64,000 nt of DNA from Mycobacterium vicinigordonae. Lineage in GTDB: Bacteria > Actinomycetota > Actinomycetes > Mycobacteriales > Mycobacteriaceae. The translations under genes were made by a program, and so were the position numbers. This document shows positions 8,657-17,243 of this stretch, in pieces; within the stretch, counting starts at the first letter, position 1, and every line of letters starts with the position of its first letter. The notes under the pieces are model-generated. The model worked only from the letters and a program-made list of their open reading frames with translations, was not told the origin of the DNA and made no database searches. The stretch lies in contig NZ_CP059165.1 in assembly GCF_013466425.1 (NCBI RefSeq), forward strand, positions 1,736,001 through 1,800,000. Direction: 5' to 3'.

Positions 8657-9568
8657 ATGTACGTTCGTCACCAGGAGCATCCGAGCGCGAAACTGCGACT
8701 TGGTGTGATGCGTTGCGGCGCAATGCTATTCGTGGCAATCGCCGGGCTGGCACTGATATCCCAGCCGGAATCCGCCGCGACTACGCTGCCCGCGGCGCCC
8801 GCTCTGGCCGCGGACCCCGCGCTGCTGGCCCGCGACCTGGTTGCCGACGAGCAGACGTTGCGTGACCCGTCGTCGTCGGAGGGGGCGCTGCAGGCGGCGG
8901 CGCTACGCGAGCAGGCAGCCTACCGTGCCATCGGGCGCCACCCCGAGTGGGAGTCGACGGTCCGGCCGGTCATCCCGGCCTCGCTCACCGGAATCTACGA
9001 CCTCAACGTCGACGCCCGGCACCATCTGCAGGCCCTGAACGCCGGTGAAGCCAAACCGACCCTGCCCGCTTGGCGCATCGACCCACCAGCACCGGCCGAC
9101 GAACTACTCGGCTATTACCGCGCTGCGGAGGCTGCCACCGGCGTCAACTGGAACTACCTGGCGGCGATCAACATGGTCGAAACCGCCTTCGGCCGCATCT
9201 CCGGCACCAGCACCGCCGGGGCGCAGGGGCCCATGCAGTTCCTGCCCTCGACGTTCGCCTCCTACGGTGACGGCGGAGATATCCATTCGCCGCGCGACAG
9301 CGTCATGGCGGCCGGCCGAATGCTGGCGGCCAACGGTTTCGCCGGCAACCATGACCGCGCGATCTTCAGCTACAACCACTCCAACAACTACGTCGGAGCG
9401 GTCGACGACTACGCTGCGGCGATCGCCGCAGACCCGGCCGCCTTCGCCGCCTACCACCGCTGGGATGTCTACTATCTGACCACGTCGGGTGACGTGTTAC
9501 TGCCTGTGGGATACGTTGCATCCGAACGGATCCCCGCCGCCGAATACCTAGCGTCCCACCCGCAGTAG
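8657..9568 (+). CDS. Secreted lytic transglycosylase (SLT domain)
   Basis: A 303-residue peptidoglycan lytic transglycosylase. Residues about 20-40 form a signal peptide or anchor (MLFVAIAGLALISQ). The SLT domain occupies about 145-285: the catalytic Glu is E175 (NMVETAFGRI), followed by the AQGPMQFLPSTF signature (189-200) and the SYNHSNNYV motif. It cleaves the MurNAc-GlcNAc bond to form 1,6-anhydro ends. The ATG at 8657 follows CTGAGGT. Confidence 0.85.
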   Translation: MYVRHQEHPSAKLRLGVMRCGAMLFVAIAGLALISQPESAATTLPAAPALAADPALLARDLVADEQTLRDPSSSEGALQAAALREQAAYRAIGRHPEWESTVRPVIPASLTGIYDLNVDARHHLQALNAGEAKPTLPAWRIDPPAPADELLGYYRAAEAATGVNWNYLAAINMVETAFGRISGTSTAGAQGPMQFLPSTFASYGDGGDIHSPRDSVMAAGRMLAANGFAGNHDRAIFSYNHSNNYVGAVDDYAAAIAADPAAFAAYHRWDVYYLTTSGDVLLPVGYVASERIPAAEYLASHPQ

Positions 9569-9574
9569 TCGCCT

Positions 9575-9808
9575 TCAGGTCATGCAGACGTTGGAGAACA
9601 GCAACACCGGCCACGACACGATCGAACCCAGGAAGGAGACAACCAGGTCGGCTCCGTGCATCTGGTGCAGGTGCTCGGTGTGCGTCGACGACCAAATCAG
9701 CCCCACGATGAAGTACGGGATACCGAGCATGATGGCGAGGCCAATCAGTTCGGCGATGGTCAATTTGTAGTCGAGTAGATTGCGAAGTCTGCTCAGCATG
9801 GTCGGCAT
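9575..9808 (-). CDS. Small membrane protein, paralogue of the protein at 10842
   Basis: A 77-residue protein with two hydrophobic segments (LIGLAIMLGIPYFIVGLIW and VVSFLGSIVSWPVLLFSNV) joined by a His-rich loop (HTEHLHQMHG). It resembles the 88-residue protein at 10842-11108 in layout and wording (LRNLLDYKLTIAELI against LRRILSYQVSLSALI). The two lie in inverted orientation on either side of the MpaB-like gene. Function unknown. Confidence 0.6.
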   Translation of the reverse strand: MPTMLSRLRNLLDYKLTIAELIGLAIMLGIPYFIVGLIWSSTHTEHLHQMHGADLVVSFLGSIVSWPVLLFSNVCMT

Positions 9809-9938
9809 CTGTACACAACGTCCTGATCTGCGTCGGCTAGCATTTATGTTAATGATAGTTCCGCATCTCGTTGCCCACCAGCCTAGGGCAGCGATACGTT
9901 TGATCAGTCCGAAGTGCTGTCCAGCGGGGGTGTAGTCA

Positions 9939-10841
9939 ATGACTGTTTCGCCTGAACCTGCCGTCGGGCGGGGCCCTCTGACTATCGCAGACACGCGCAT
10001 CCGCGCTAGACGGCAAACGGCTCGCTGGACCGATGCGCCGGTGGACGTCCGCGAAGCGATGGACTTCTGGGCGTTCGCTGCCGGCGCCGCGAACGTGATC
10101 ATGCAGTTGTCGTGGCCCCAGGTGGGATACGGCGTGGTGGAGTCGAAGGTGGATTCCGGCAACCTGCTCAAGCATCCGTGGAAACGCGCACGCACCACCT
10201 TTCAGTATCTGGCGGTCGCGGTCTTCGGATCCGAGCAGGACCGAGCCGCGTTCCGTGCCGCCGTCGACGGCGCACACCGACAGGTCAAGTCCACCCCGGA
10301 CAGTCCACTCCGTTACAACGCGTTTGATCCCAGCCTCCAGATGTGGGTAGCCGCGTGCCTTTTCGTGGGGCTCGAAGACACTTACCAGTTGCTGCGCGGA
10401 CCGATGAATACTGAACAGTCCGAACAGTTCTACCGATCCGCCTGGACGCTGGGCACCACCTTGCAGGTACGCGAGGAGCAGTGGCCGCCGACCCGGAGAT
10501 CTTTCGACGACTATTGGATCGGCGCCTGCGCGCAGGTGCACATCGACGACGTGGTCGGCGGCTATCTGCGCGATCTGATCGATCTGCGAATGATCAACCC
10601 GTTGCTGCGGTTCCCTTTTCACCGGCTGTTGAAGTTTCTCACGGCGGGATTCCTCGCCCCGGTGTTCCGTGACGCGCTCGGGCTGTCCTGGAGTCCCGCC
10701 AAGCAGCGGCGCTTCGAATGGCTGTTCCTGCTGGTGGCTTTCGTCAACCGCTTCCTGCCGCTGTTCGTCCGGCAGGGCGGAAGTCAGGTCTTGCTTGCAG
10801 ATGTCCGCCACCGGGTGCGGCGGAACCGTCCGTTGATCTGA
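9939..10841 (+). CDS. MpaB-like oxygenase (DUF2236 family)
   Basis: A 300-residue protein of the DUF2236/MpaB family, which includes heme-dependent latex-clearing and mycophenolic-acid-pathway enzymes. Characteristic segments are the N-terminal DFWAFAAGAANVIMQLSWP, the RTTFQYLAVAVFGS helix, and RYNAFDPSLQMWVAACLF with the Asp-Pro and Trp of the family core. It shows no clear signal peptide, and C-terminal hydrophobic helices (WLFLLVAFVNRFLPLFV) suggest membrane association. The start at 9939 is an ATG. The small membrane protein at 10842 begins directly after its stop, so they are one operon. The substrate is unknown. Confidence 0.75.
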   Translation: MTVSPEPAVGRGPLTIADTRIRARRQTARWTDAPVDVREAMDFWAFAAGAANVIMQLSWPQVGYGVVESKVDSGNLLKHPWKRARTTFQYLAVAVFGSEQDRAAFRAAVDGAHRQVKSTPDSPLRYNAFDPSLQMWVAACLFVGLEDTYQLLRGPMNTEQSEQFYRSAWTLGTTLQVREEQWPPTRRSFDDYWIGACAQVHIDDVVGGYLRDLIDLRMINPLLRFPFHRLLKFLTAGFLAPVFRDALGLSWSPAKQRRFEWLFLLVAFVNRFLPLFVRQGGSQVLLADVRHRVRRNRPLI

Positions 10842-11108
10842 ATGGCGCAGGAAGCCATGGATCGACTCCGTCGGATACTGAGCTACCAGGTCAGCCTTTC
10901 CGCGCTGATCGAAGTGGCGCTCTGGCTGGCGCTGCCTTATCTGGTCATCGGGTTGGGATGGGCCGCATGGCATCCCACGCAGGTCGAACAGATCGAGTCG
11001 CGACTGGCCAGGGTGACGCCGGCGGGCGCTGACATCGGCGCGTTCGGGTTGGTGACGGTGCTGTGGCCTGCTTCGCTGCAGATCGCGGCCGCCTGCCCGG
11101 CATCCTGA
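10842..11108 (+). CDS. Small two-helix membrane protein next to the MpaB-like oxygenase
   Basis: An 88-residue protein with two transmembrane segments (EVALWLALPYLVIGLGWAAW and AFGLVTVLWPASLQIAAAC). Its ATG follows the stop of the MpaB-like gene with no gap. It is a paralogue of the minus-strand protein at 9575-9808. I infer that such small proteins anchor or assist the oxygenase. Confidence 0.65.
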   Translation: MAQEAMDRLRRILSYQVSLSALIEVALWLALPYLVIGLGWAAWHPTQVEQIESRLARVTPAGADIGAFGLVTVLWPASLQIAAACPAS

Positions 11109-11200
11109 ATCGCAGCATCAAGGGCGTTACCTGGTATGCACGGCCCCTTGGCATAGGCTACGTCGGCAACGATCACGGAAGGCGACGTGCTGAGGCGGAG

Positions 11201-12223
11201 ATGAAAGTACATCTGCAAGTCGAGGGAGCCCCGGACAGAGTTCGTGACAGCGCCCGGCAGATCGCCGAGGCCGGAGCCGACGGGCTGTTCACTTTCGAGG
11301 GCCCGCATGACGTGTTCTTTCCACTTGTGGTCGCGGCCGGGGAGACCGACCTGGAGTTGATGACCAATGTGGCGATCGCGGGCCCGCGCAGCCCGGTCCA
11401 TCTCGCCCATTCCGCGTACGACCTACAGGTCTACAGTCGGGGCCGTTTCCGGCTCGGTTTGGGATCGCAGATCCGGGCGCATATCGTGAAGCGGTACGGC
11501 AGCCCTTGGGGCAAGCCCGCGGCCCGGATGGCCGAGACCGTGGCGGCGGTCAAGGCGATTTTCGCCACCTGGGAGGGGCAGGCGCCGCTGAAGTTTCGCG
11601 GCGAGTTCTACACCCACACCTTGATGCCGCCGAACTTCAACCCGGGCCCCAACCCTTACGGTCCGCCGCCGGTGCTGATGGGCGCGCTCGGGCCGGTGAT
11701 GACCCGTAAGGCGGCCGAAGTAGCCGACGGACTGCTGATGATGCCGTTTAACAGCGCGCGACACCTGGCGCAGCGGACTTTGCCCGCACTCGCCGAAGGC
11801 CTGCAGAATTCCGGGCGCGCCGCGGCTGACCTGCAGGTGATCGCGCAGGCGATGGTCGCTGTCGGCAGCACCGATGCCGAACTGGCTGCCGCTATCGACG
11901 GCGTCTCGACGCTGATCGCCTTCTACGGTTCGACGCCCAACTACCGGCCGGTGCTCGACGTAGAGGGTTGGGGTGAGCTGCAACCGCGGCTGAACGCGCT
12001 GTCCAAGACGGGTGATTACGCAGCAATGCGTGCGTTGATCACCGACGAGATGGTGCGCACCATCGGGATCGCCGGCAGTCCGGCCGAATGCGCCGTTGCG
12101 ATCGAGAAGCGTTTCGGCGCAATGGCTTCTGACGTCTGTTGTTACTTCCCGGGCTACCGGCCCAGCGCGCAGGACCTCGCCGACCTGGTCGGCGAGTTGC
12201 ACGCTGGCCGGGTGCTAGCTTGA
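11201..12223 (+). CDS. LLM-class (probably F420-dependent) oxidoreductase
   Basis: A 340-residue luciferase-like TIM-barrel enzyme. It contains the strands and loops of the family: AGADGLFTFEGPHDVFFPL near the N-terminus, TNVAIAGPRSPVHLAHSAYDLQ, and the cofactor-phosphate segment GRFRLGLGSQIRAHIVKRYG. In mycobacteria most such proteins use F420 instead of FMN; that is family knowledge. The ATG at 11201 starts the first beta strand (MKVHLQVEG). It is the first gene of a tight operon with the next two. Length and neighbours recall M. tuberculosis Rv3093c, from memory. Confidence 0.8.
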   Translation: MKVHLQVEGAPDRVRDSARQIAEAGADGLFTFEGPHDVFFPLVVAAGETDLELMTNVAIAGPRSPVHLAHSAYDLQVYSRGRFRLGLGSQIRAHIVKRYGSPWGKPAARMAETVAAVKAIFATWEGQAPLKFRGEFYTHTLMPPNFNPGPNPYGPPPVLMGALGPVMTRKAAEVADGLLMMPFNSARHLAQRTLPALAEGLQNSGRAAADLQVIAQAMVAVGSTDAELAAAIDGVSTLIAFYGSTPNYRPVLDVEGWGELQPRLNALSKTGDYAAMRALITDEMVRTIGIAGSPAECAVAIEKRFGAMASDVCCYFPGYRPSAQDLADLVGELHAGRVLA

Positions 12224-12249
12224 GGGAACCGCCCAACCCGGAGCCGCCG

Positions 12250-13380
12250 ATGACCCGCCACGACACCGAGATCGAGATGCTCGCCGAAAAGATCGCGCTG
12301 TCGGCCCGCGAGATGGCGCCCGAGATCGACCGCGAGCGCCGGCTCCCGTCCCAATTGACAGCGCAGTTGAACGAGGCGGGGCTGCTGCGGGCCACCATGC
12401 CGCGCGAAGTAGACGCCGCAGAACTCTCACCCGGGGTGGCACTGCGATGCGCCGAGGCGATCGCCCGCGGTGACGCGGCCACCGGCTGGTGTGTGTCCAT
12501 TGCGGTCACCAGCGCGCTGCTGGTCGCCTATCTGCCGGATAGCACGCGCGACGAATTGTTTGGCGGCGGCCGGGGTGTCGCCGCAGGAGTATGGGCGCCG
12601 CGGGGCACCGCGACGTCGGTCGACGGGGGCGTACGGGTGACCGGCCGCTGGCCGTTCTGCAGCGGTATCACCCACGCCGACATCATGTTCGCTGGATGCA
12701 TCGTCGACGGGCAGACCGCCCCTTCGGTCGTCGCGTTGCCCAAGGCGGATCTGCAGGTCCTCGACACCTGGCACACACTGGGGCTGCGCGGCACCGGCAG
12801 CCACGACACCGTCGCCGACGACGTCTTTGTGCCGGCCGACCGGGTCCTGTCCCTGTTCGACGGACCGGTGCTCGACCGGCCGCTGTATCGCTTCCCGGTG
12901 TTCGGGTTTTTCGCTTTGTCGATTGGTGCCGCCGCGCTCGGGAATGCCCGCGCGGCTATTGACGATCTCGTCGAGCTGGCCGATGAGAAAAAGGGCCTCG
13001 GGTCCACCCGCACCCTGGCCCAGCGTCCCGCGTCCCAGGTTGCCGTCGCGACGGCCGACGCCGCTCTGAGCGCGGCGCGCCTGCTGTACTACCAGGCGAT
13101 CGAGGAGGCGTGGCAGGCCAGCCAGGGGAGTGGCCCGGTGCCGGTCCCGCTGCGCAACCGGTTGCGCTTGGCGGCCACCCATGCCACCCGGACCGCCGCC
13201 GACGTGGTGCGCAGCATGTACGAGATGGCAGGCGGAACAGCGATTTACGACACTTCGCCGCTGCAACGACGGTTCCGCGACGCCTTCACCGCTACCGCGC
13301 ACTTTCAGGTCAACGAAGCGGCTCGCGAGCTTCCCGGGCGTATCCTGCTCGGCCAACAGGCCGACACGTCGATGTTATGA
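12250..13380 (+). CDS. Acyl-CoA dehydrogenase-like flavin monooxygenase (HsaA/DszC type)
   Basis: A 376-residue protein with the acyl-CoA dehydrogenase fold. It has an N-terminal helical domain, a beta domain with the SVDGGVRVTGRWPFCSG segment, the GLRGTGSHDT flavin loop, and a C-terminal helical domain ending in the AARELPG-type helix. The TGRWPFCSG and TGSHDT signatures fit reduced-flavin-dependent hydroxylases (HsaA, DszC) better than true dehydrogenases, since the usual catalytic Glu is not evident. The ATG at 12250 has GGAG 7 bases upstream; a TTG at 12220 overlapping the previous stop is an alternative. It may use reduced flavin from an unlinked reductase. Confidence 0.75.
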   Translation: MTRHDTEIEMLAEKIALSAREMAPEIDRERRLPSQLTAQLNEAGLLRATMPREVDAAELSPGVALRCAEAIARGDAATGWCVSIAVTSALLVAYLPDSTRDELFGGGRGVAAGVWAPRGTATSVDGGVRVTGRWPFCSGITHADIMFAGCIVDGQTAPSVVALPKADLQVLDTWHTLGLRGTGSHDTVADDVFVPADRVLSLFDGPVLDRPLYRFPVFGFFALSIGAAALGNARAAIDDLVELADEKKGLGSTRTLAQRPASQVAVATADAALSAARLLYYQAIEEAWQASQGSGPVPVPLRNRLRLAATHATRTAADVVRSMYEMAGGTAIYDTSPLQRRFRDAFTATAHFQVNEAARELPGRILLGQQADTSML

Positions 13381-14360
13381 CCGGTTGCGCTGCCATGACT
13401 GTCGTCGAGGTTGTTTTGCCGTTCTGGCTTGACCGACCCGACCAGGAAGCGCTCGATGTGGCACAAGCGGCGTCCGACAACGGTTTCGGCGCGTTATGGA
13501 TCGGCGAGATGGCCACCTACGACGCGTTCGCCCTCGCGACCGCGATCGGACTGCGCGCACCCAATCTGACGCTGAACATCGGACCGCTGGCCGTCGGTGT
13601 GCGCGGGCCGGTGACGTTGGCGCTGGGCGCCAGTTCGGTTGCTTCGCTGACCGGCTGCTCGGTTCACCTCGCGCTGGGAGCGTCCAGCCCGATGATCGTT
13701 GCCGGCTGGCACAACCGGGACTGGACTCAGCACGTGGCCGTCATGCGCGAAACCATCGAATGCCTGCGCCCGATGCTGGCCGGCGACCGCGTGCACTACA
13801 GCGGTCGGCATGTCGGCAGCCATGGCTTCCGCCTGCGCGAACCCATTCCCGAAGCGCGAATCGCGGTGGGCGCTTTCGGTCCCGCCATGATTGCGCTGGC
13901 GGCGCAGTACGCCGACGAGGTGGTGCTCAACCTGGCGTCGCCGCGCCGCGTCGCGCAGGTCAGGGCAGCGATCGACGAGGCCGTGCCACCTGGTGCCGCC
14001 GCACCTCGTCTGACCGTCTGGGTGCCGGTTGCGCTGGACCCGGGTGCCGACGCACGCGCGCAGCTGGCCGGACAATTGGCGGTGTACCTGGCCCCGCCCG
14101 GGTACGGGGAGATGTTCAGCGCCTTGGGTTTCGGCGATCTCGTCGCGAAAGCAAGGGCTGGCGGGGCGCGTCGCGAACTGGCGGCCGCCGTACCCGTCGA
14201 GCTGCCGGACGCGGTGGGGGCCTTGGGTTCCCCGGAGCGGATTAGGGAACGGCTGGGTGTGTACGCGCAGTCCGGTGCCGACTGTGTTGCGCTTGTTCCG
14301 GCCACCGCGGAAGATCCCGGAGCTAGGGCAACGCTGCGAGCTCTGGCACCGCTCATCTGA
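13377..14360 (+). CDS. LLM-class oxidoreductase (second in operon)
   Basis: A 327-residue luciferase-like protein whose ATG overlaps the previous stop as ATGA, so it is translationally coupled to the flavin monooxygenase. Family features are NGFGALWIGEMATYDAF, the strand LTLNIGPLAVGVRGPVTLALG, and HLALGASSPMIV where the cofactor phosphate normally binds. An internal ATG at 13395 (MTVVEVVLPFW) is an alternative start nearer the first beta strand. Together with 11201 and 12250 it forms an LLM/monooxygenase/LLM cassette, presumably one oxidative pathway of unknown substrate. Confidence 0.75.
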   Translation: MTGCAAMTVVEVVLPFWLDRPDQEALDVAQAASDNGFGALWIGEMATYDAFALATAIGLRAPNLTLNIGPLAVGVRGPVTLALGASSVASLTGCSVHLALGASSPMIVAGWHNRDWTQHVAVMRETIECLRPMLAGDRVHYSGRHVGSHGFRLREPIPEARIAVGAFGPAMIALAAQYADEVVLNLASPRRVAQVRAAIDEAVPPGAAAPRLTVWVPVALDPGADARAQLAGQLAVYLAPPGYGEMFSALGFGDLVAKARAGGARRELAAAVPVELPDAVGALGSPERIRERLGVYAQSGADCVALVPATAEDPGARATLRALAPLI

Positions 14361-14383
14361 GGGCGGCTACGCGCGATGGGTCA

Positions 14384-15478
14384 TCACGTGCCGATCTTGA
14401 GGCGGCCCGCAAACGCGCGCAGCGGCAGGTCGGCACTGGTGATCAGGCCGGGCGGGGCGGCGACGACCGACCTGATGGAGTTCAGTGCGGGCAGTCCGGT
14501 CACGGTCATGCCGATCGAGGCGAAGTTGTCCGGGTTGGACAAGTCGACACCCGGCTTCGGGAAGATCATGTGTTTGTTGTAGATGCAGGGGTCGCCCTTG
14601 ATCTGAGTGATGTAGCAGCCCTTGATGTCCCAGCTCGGATCGGTGTGCGGGGTCATCTGCCATTCCAGATGTGTCTCGACCCTGGGCACACCGTTGACCA
14701 TGCCCTGGTATTTGATGTAGTTGCCGCCGAGTGACCCTTTGGGCAGCGTGTACCAGCCCAGGTCGACGTCTTTGGTGCAGGCGCCTAGTTCGTAGCTGAA
14801 CTTCACCTCGTCGAGTTCGATGTCGAAGCAGTCGGCCATCATGAGCACGCTGTCAGCGAAGACGCGGGTGTACTTCTCCAGCTTCGACGGGATCGACGGA
14901 TCGTCCACCGGTAGGCCGTAACCCACCTCGATCCAGGTGTCCTTGGAGTGGTGGCAGGACACGTCGACCGACTCGATGGTGGTGACGTTCTCGATCTCGG
15001 CGACGTCCGCAGAACACACCACGCCCAGGATCTGGTTGACGCCCGGGTTCATACCCGTCCCGTAGAAGGTCGAGCCGCCCTTCTCGCAGGCTTCGGCCAG
15101 CAGTTGGGTGACCGGTTTGCCGGAGCGATGCGGGTGGTTGCGGTCCCGATGCCATCCGGTGATCCAGTCGGCGGTGGTGACGATATTGATCCCGGCCTCA
15201 AGGACTTTCACGTAGAGGTCTTCGTCGGGGAAGACGCCGTGGAAGGTCAGCACATCGGGTTTGGCGGCAATGATCTCTTCGCTCGTGCCGGTGGCCTTGA
15301 CGCCGTTGGCCCCAACGCCGACCAGCTCACCGACGTCGCGGCCGATCTTGTCCGGTGAATAACAGTGCACGCCAATGAGTTCGAGATCCGGCTGGGTGGC
15401 GATTCGTTTGATCATCTCCGAACCGACATTGCCGGTGGCAACTTGGAAAACCTTGATCAACGTCCGGTGGCCTTTCAC
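14384..15478 (-). CDS. DapB/2,4-diaminopentanoate dehydrogenase-like NAD(P)-dependent reductase (copy 1)
   Basis: A 364-residue protein with a DapB-type N-terminal Rossmann domain (KVFQVATGNVGSEMIKRI, then LIGVHCYSPDKIGRDVGEL) and a C-terminal domain of the 2,4-diaminopentanoate dehydrogenase type (GTGMNPGVNQILGV). Mycobacteria carry many such genes beside catabolic oxygenases; their substrates are unknown. The GTG start overlaps the last base of the Rieske gene's TAG, so the two form one operon. It is one of four relatives in this window (others at 21738, 30735 and 33123). Confidence 0.8.
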   Translation of the reverse strand: MKGHRTLIKVFQVATGNVGSEMIKRIATQPDLELIGVHCYSPDKIGRDVGELVGVGANGVKATGTSEEIIAAKPDVLTFHGVFPDEDLYVKVLEAGINIVTTADWITGWHRDRNHPHRSGKPVTQLLAEACEKGGSTFYGTGMNPGVNQILGVVCSADVAEIENVTTIESVDVSCHHSKDTWIEVGYGLPVDDPSIPSKLEKYTRVFADSVLMMADCFDIELDEVKFSYELGACTKDVDLGWYTLPKGSLGGNYIKYQGMVNGVPRVETHLEWQMTPHTDPSWDIKGCYITQIKGDPCIYNKHMIFPKPGVDLSNPDNFASIGMTVTGLPALNSIRSVVAAPPGLITSADLPLRAFAGRLKIGT

Positions 15479-16506
15479 TAGGAGTTGGCGGCAGCCAGTT
15501 CGGCGGCGGAGCCGCCCTTGCCGTCGGGGTAGAACCTTTTGGCCCAGTTGCGGATTGCGGTGAATCCTTCGTATTCCGCGGTTGCGAGGGCGGGTGGGTC
15601 GGAGTAGCGCTGGTGGGCCCAGATGTGTATGTCCTGGGCGAACTGCCGGATCACTTCTTCACCGAACGAGCGGGCTTTGGCCTCGTCGCGTTCGGCCTGG
15701 CCCACGGGACGGCCCGGGACCCGACCGATGTAGACCATGAACCGGACATCGGAGGTGCGTTCGTCGACGGGCGTGATCGCCGAGATCGTGCGGTTGTCGA
15801 TCATCCCCCAACTCTTGGTGACCGCGATGCCCAGGCCGCCGTTGATGGCCTCCACGCCGCTCTTGACGTCGTGGATGCTCTGCTGGTCGTCACCTTCGAA
15901 GGTGATGGTGAAATCGACATAAGACACCGCGTCGTCGAAGTCGTGCCGGGTGAAGATCGGCACGATTGGTGTGTTGTGGACGTATTTGAAATGGGCGAAG
16001 TCGACGCCGTTCTCCAGCACGTACTGCGGGTGCATCTCGAGGTTCTGCCGGAATAGACGCTGCTGCGGGTAGTAGTCGGCGGGCCCGCTACCGTCCTCGA
16101 AGCTCGCGAAGACGTCGGGTGCATCGAAAAACGGTGCGCGGCCTTCGATGTCGTGCCAGATGTAGACCGACTCGTTGCGCTCCACGACGGGGTAGGCGCG
16201 TATCCGGCGCCCGCGGTTCGGCCGGTCCTGGTACGGGATGCACACGTTACGTCCCTGCTGGTTCCACTGCCAGCCGTGGAAGGGGCACTGCAGCACTTCG
16301 CCGATCACCTTGCCGCCGTACCCCAGGTGTGCGCCGAGGTGCTCACAATAGGCGTTCATGACGGTGAGCTGTCCCGAGTCGGCGCGCCAGGCGACCATCT
16401 CCTGGTCGAAGTACTTCATCGTGTGGACGTCGCCGATGCCGATCTCGTCAGACCACGCAACCTGGAACCACCCAGTTGGTTTCATCGACAAAGGCGGCTT
16501 GGCCAT
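15478..16506 (-). CDS. Rieske non-heme iron oxygenase, KshA-like
   Basis: A 342-residue oxygenase component. The Rieske [2Fe-2S] ligands are C54-x-H56 and C74-x2-H77 (CEHLGAH, CPFHGWQW), and the mononuclear iron site is D169, H172 and H177 (NGVDFAHFKYVHNTP). Size and pattern resemble KshA, the 3-ketosteroid 9-alpha-hydroxylase oxygenase, but the substrate is not established. A separate reductase is required and none is nearby. GGGAGGA precedes the ATG. Transcription probably starts from the promoter at 16538-16566, and the DapB-like gene follows in the same operon. Confidence 0.85.
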   Translation of the reverse strand: MAKPPLSMKPTGWFQVAWSDEIGIGDVHTMKYFDQEMVAWRADSGQLTVMNAYCEHLGAHLGYGGKVIGEVLQCPFHGWQWNQQGRNVCIPYQDRPNRGRRIRAYPVVERNESVYIWHDIEGRAPFFDAPDVFASFEDGSGPADYYPQQRLFRQNLEMHPQYVLENGVDFAHFKYVHNTPIVPIFTRHDFDDAVSYVDFTITFEGDDQQSIHDVKSGVEAINGGLGIAVTKSWGMIDNRTISAITPVDERTSDVRFMVYIGRVPGRPVGQAERDEAKARSFGEEVIRQFAQDIHIWAHQRYSDPPALATAEYEGFTAIRNWAKRFYPDGKGGSAAELAAANS

Positions 16507-16537
16507 ACCCGCAGTCCTCCCGATCCGTCACTGGAAA

Positions 16538-16566
16538 ACTCTAGGAAAAAATCATAAAGGTGTCAA
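16538..16566 (-). promoter_or_regulatory. Sigma-A-type promoter of the Rieske operon
   Basis: On the minus strand there is TTGACA (16561-16566), a 17-bp spacer, then TAGAGT (16538-16543), close to the housekeeping -35/-10 consensus and spacing. It lies 32 bp upstream of the Rieske ATG, in the gap shared with the divergent TetR gene. Confidence 0.65.
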
Positions 16567-16598
16567 CGAAACTATAGGCTCGACGTTAGGATGCAAAG

Positions 16599-17243
16599 AT
16601 GGCGGTGGCGGACAGCGCGGGTCGCAGATCCAACAAGCGAGGTGTGGCCACCCGAGAGGCCATGTTGCGGGCGGCGGTGACGGCGCTGGCGTCCGGCGAT
16701 CCAGGCGCGGTGTCGGCCAACCGCATCGCCAAGCAGATCGGGGTTACCTGGGGCACCGTGCAATACCAGTTCGGCGACGCCGACGGGTTTTGGGCGGCGG
16801 TGCTGCACCACACCGCCGAACGGCGGGCCAATGTGTTCACCCAACCCGACTCCGGGGCGCCGTTGCGGGCGCGGGTCGCGCAGATCATCGACACTTTGTA
16901 CCGGGGCCTGAACGCGCCGGACTCCCGAGCGATCGAAAATTTGCGGGCTGCGTTGCCGCGCGAGCCCAGCGAGCTGGATCGGCTCTACCCTCGCACCGCG
17001 GCCGAACTGCGCTCCTGGGGGCAGGGATGGCATGCGACGTGCCAGAAAGCCTTTGCTGACCTGCAGGTCGACCCGCAGCGGGTGCGCGAGATAGCCACGC
17101 TGATCCCCGGCGCGATGCGGGGCTTGGTGTCCGAGCGGCAGCTGGGCAGCTATGCGGATCTGGACGAGGCCCGCCGCGGTTTGACCAATGCGATCGCCGC
17201 CTACCTCGCGGAATCCACTGTCGACGAAGGCATTACGCGATAG
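16599..17243 (+). CDS. TetR-family transcriptional regulator
   Basis: A 214-residue TetR protein with its HTH at about residues 38-60 (SANRIAKQIGVTWGTVQYQFGDADGFW). It is divergent from the Rieske/DapB-like operon and is probably its regulator, although I found no clear dyad in the gap. The gene overlaps the end of the convergent ligase-like gene by 11 bp. Confidence 0.8.
   Translation: MAVADSAGRRSNKRGVATREAMLRAAVTALASGDPGAVSANRIAKQIGVTWGTVQYQFGDADGFWAAVLHHTAERRANVFTQPDSGAPLRARVAQIIDTLYRGLNAPDSRAIENLRAALPREPSELDRLYPRTAAELRSWGQGWHATCQKAFADLQVDPQRVREIATLIPGAMRGLVSERQLGSYADLDEARRGLTNAIAAYLAESTVDEGITR

Noticed and set aside
12427..13356. 309-codon minus-strand frame opposite the acyl-CoA-dehydrogenase-like gene
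   Set aside because: Shadow of a real gene with recognised motifs; no independent start signal or domain.
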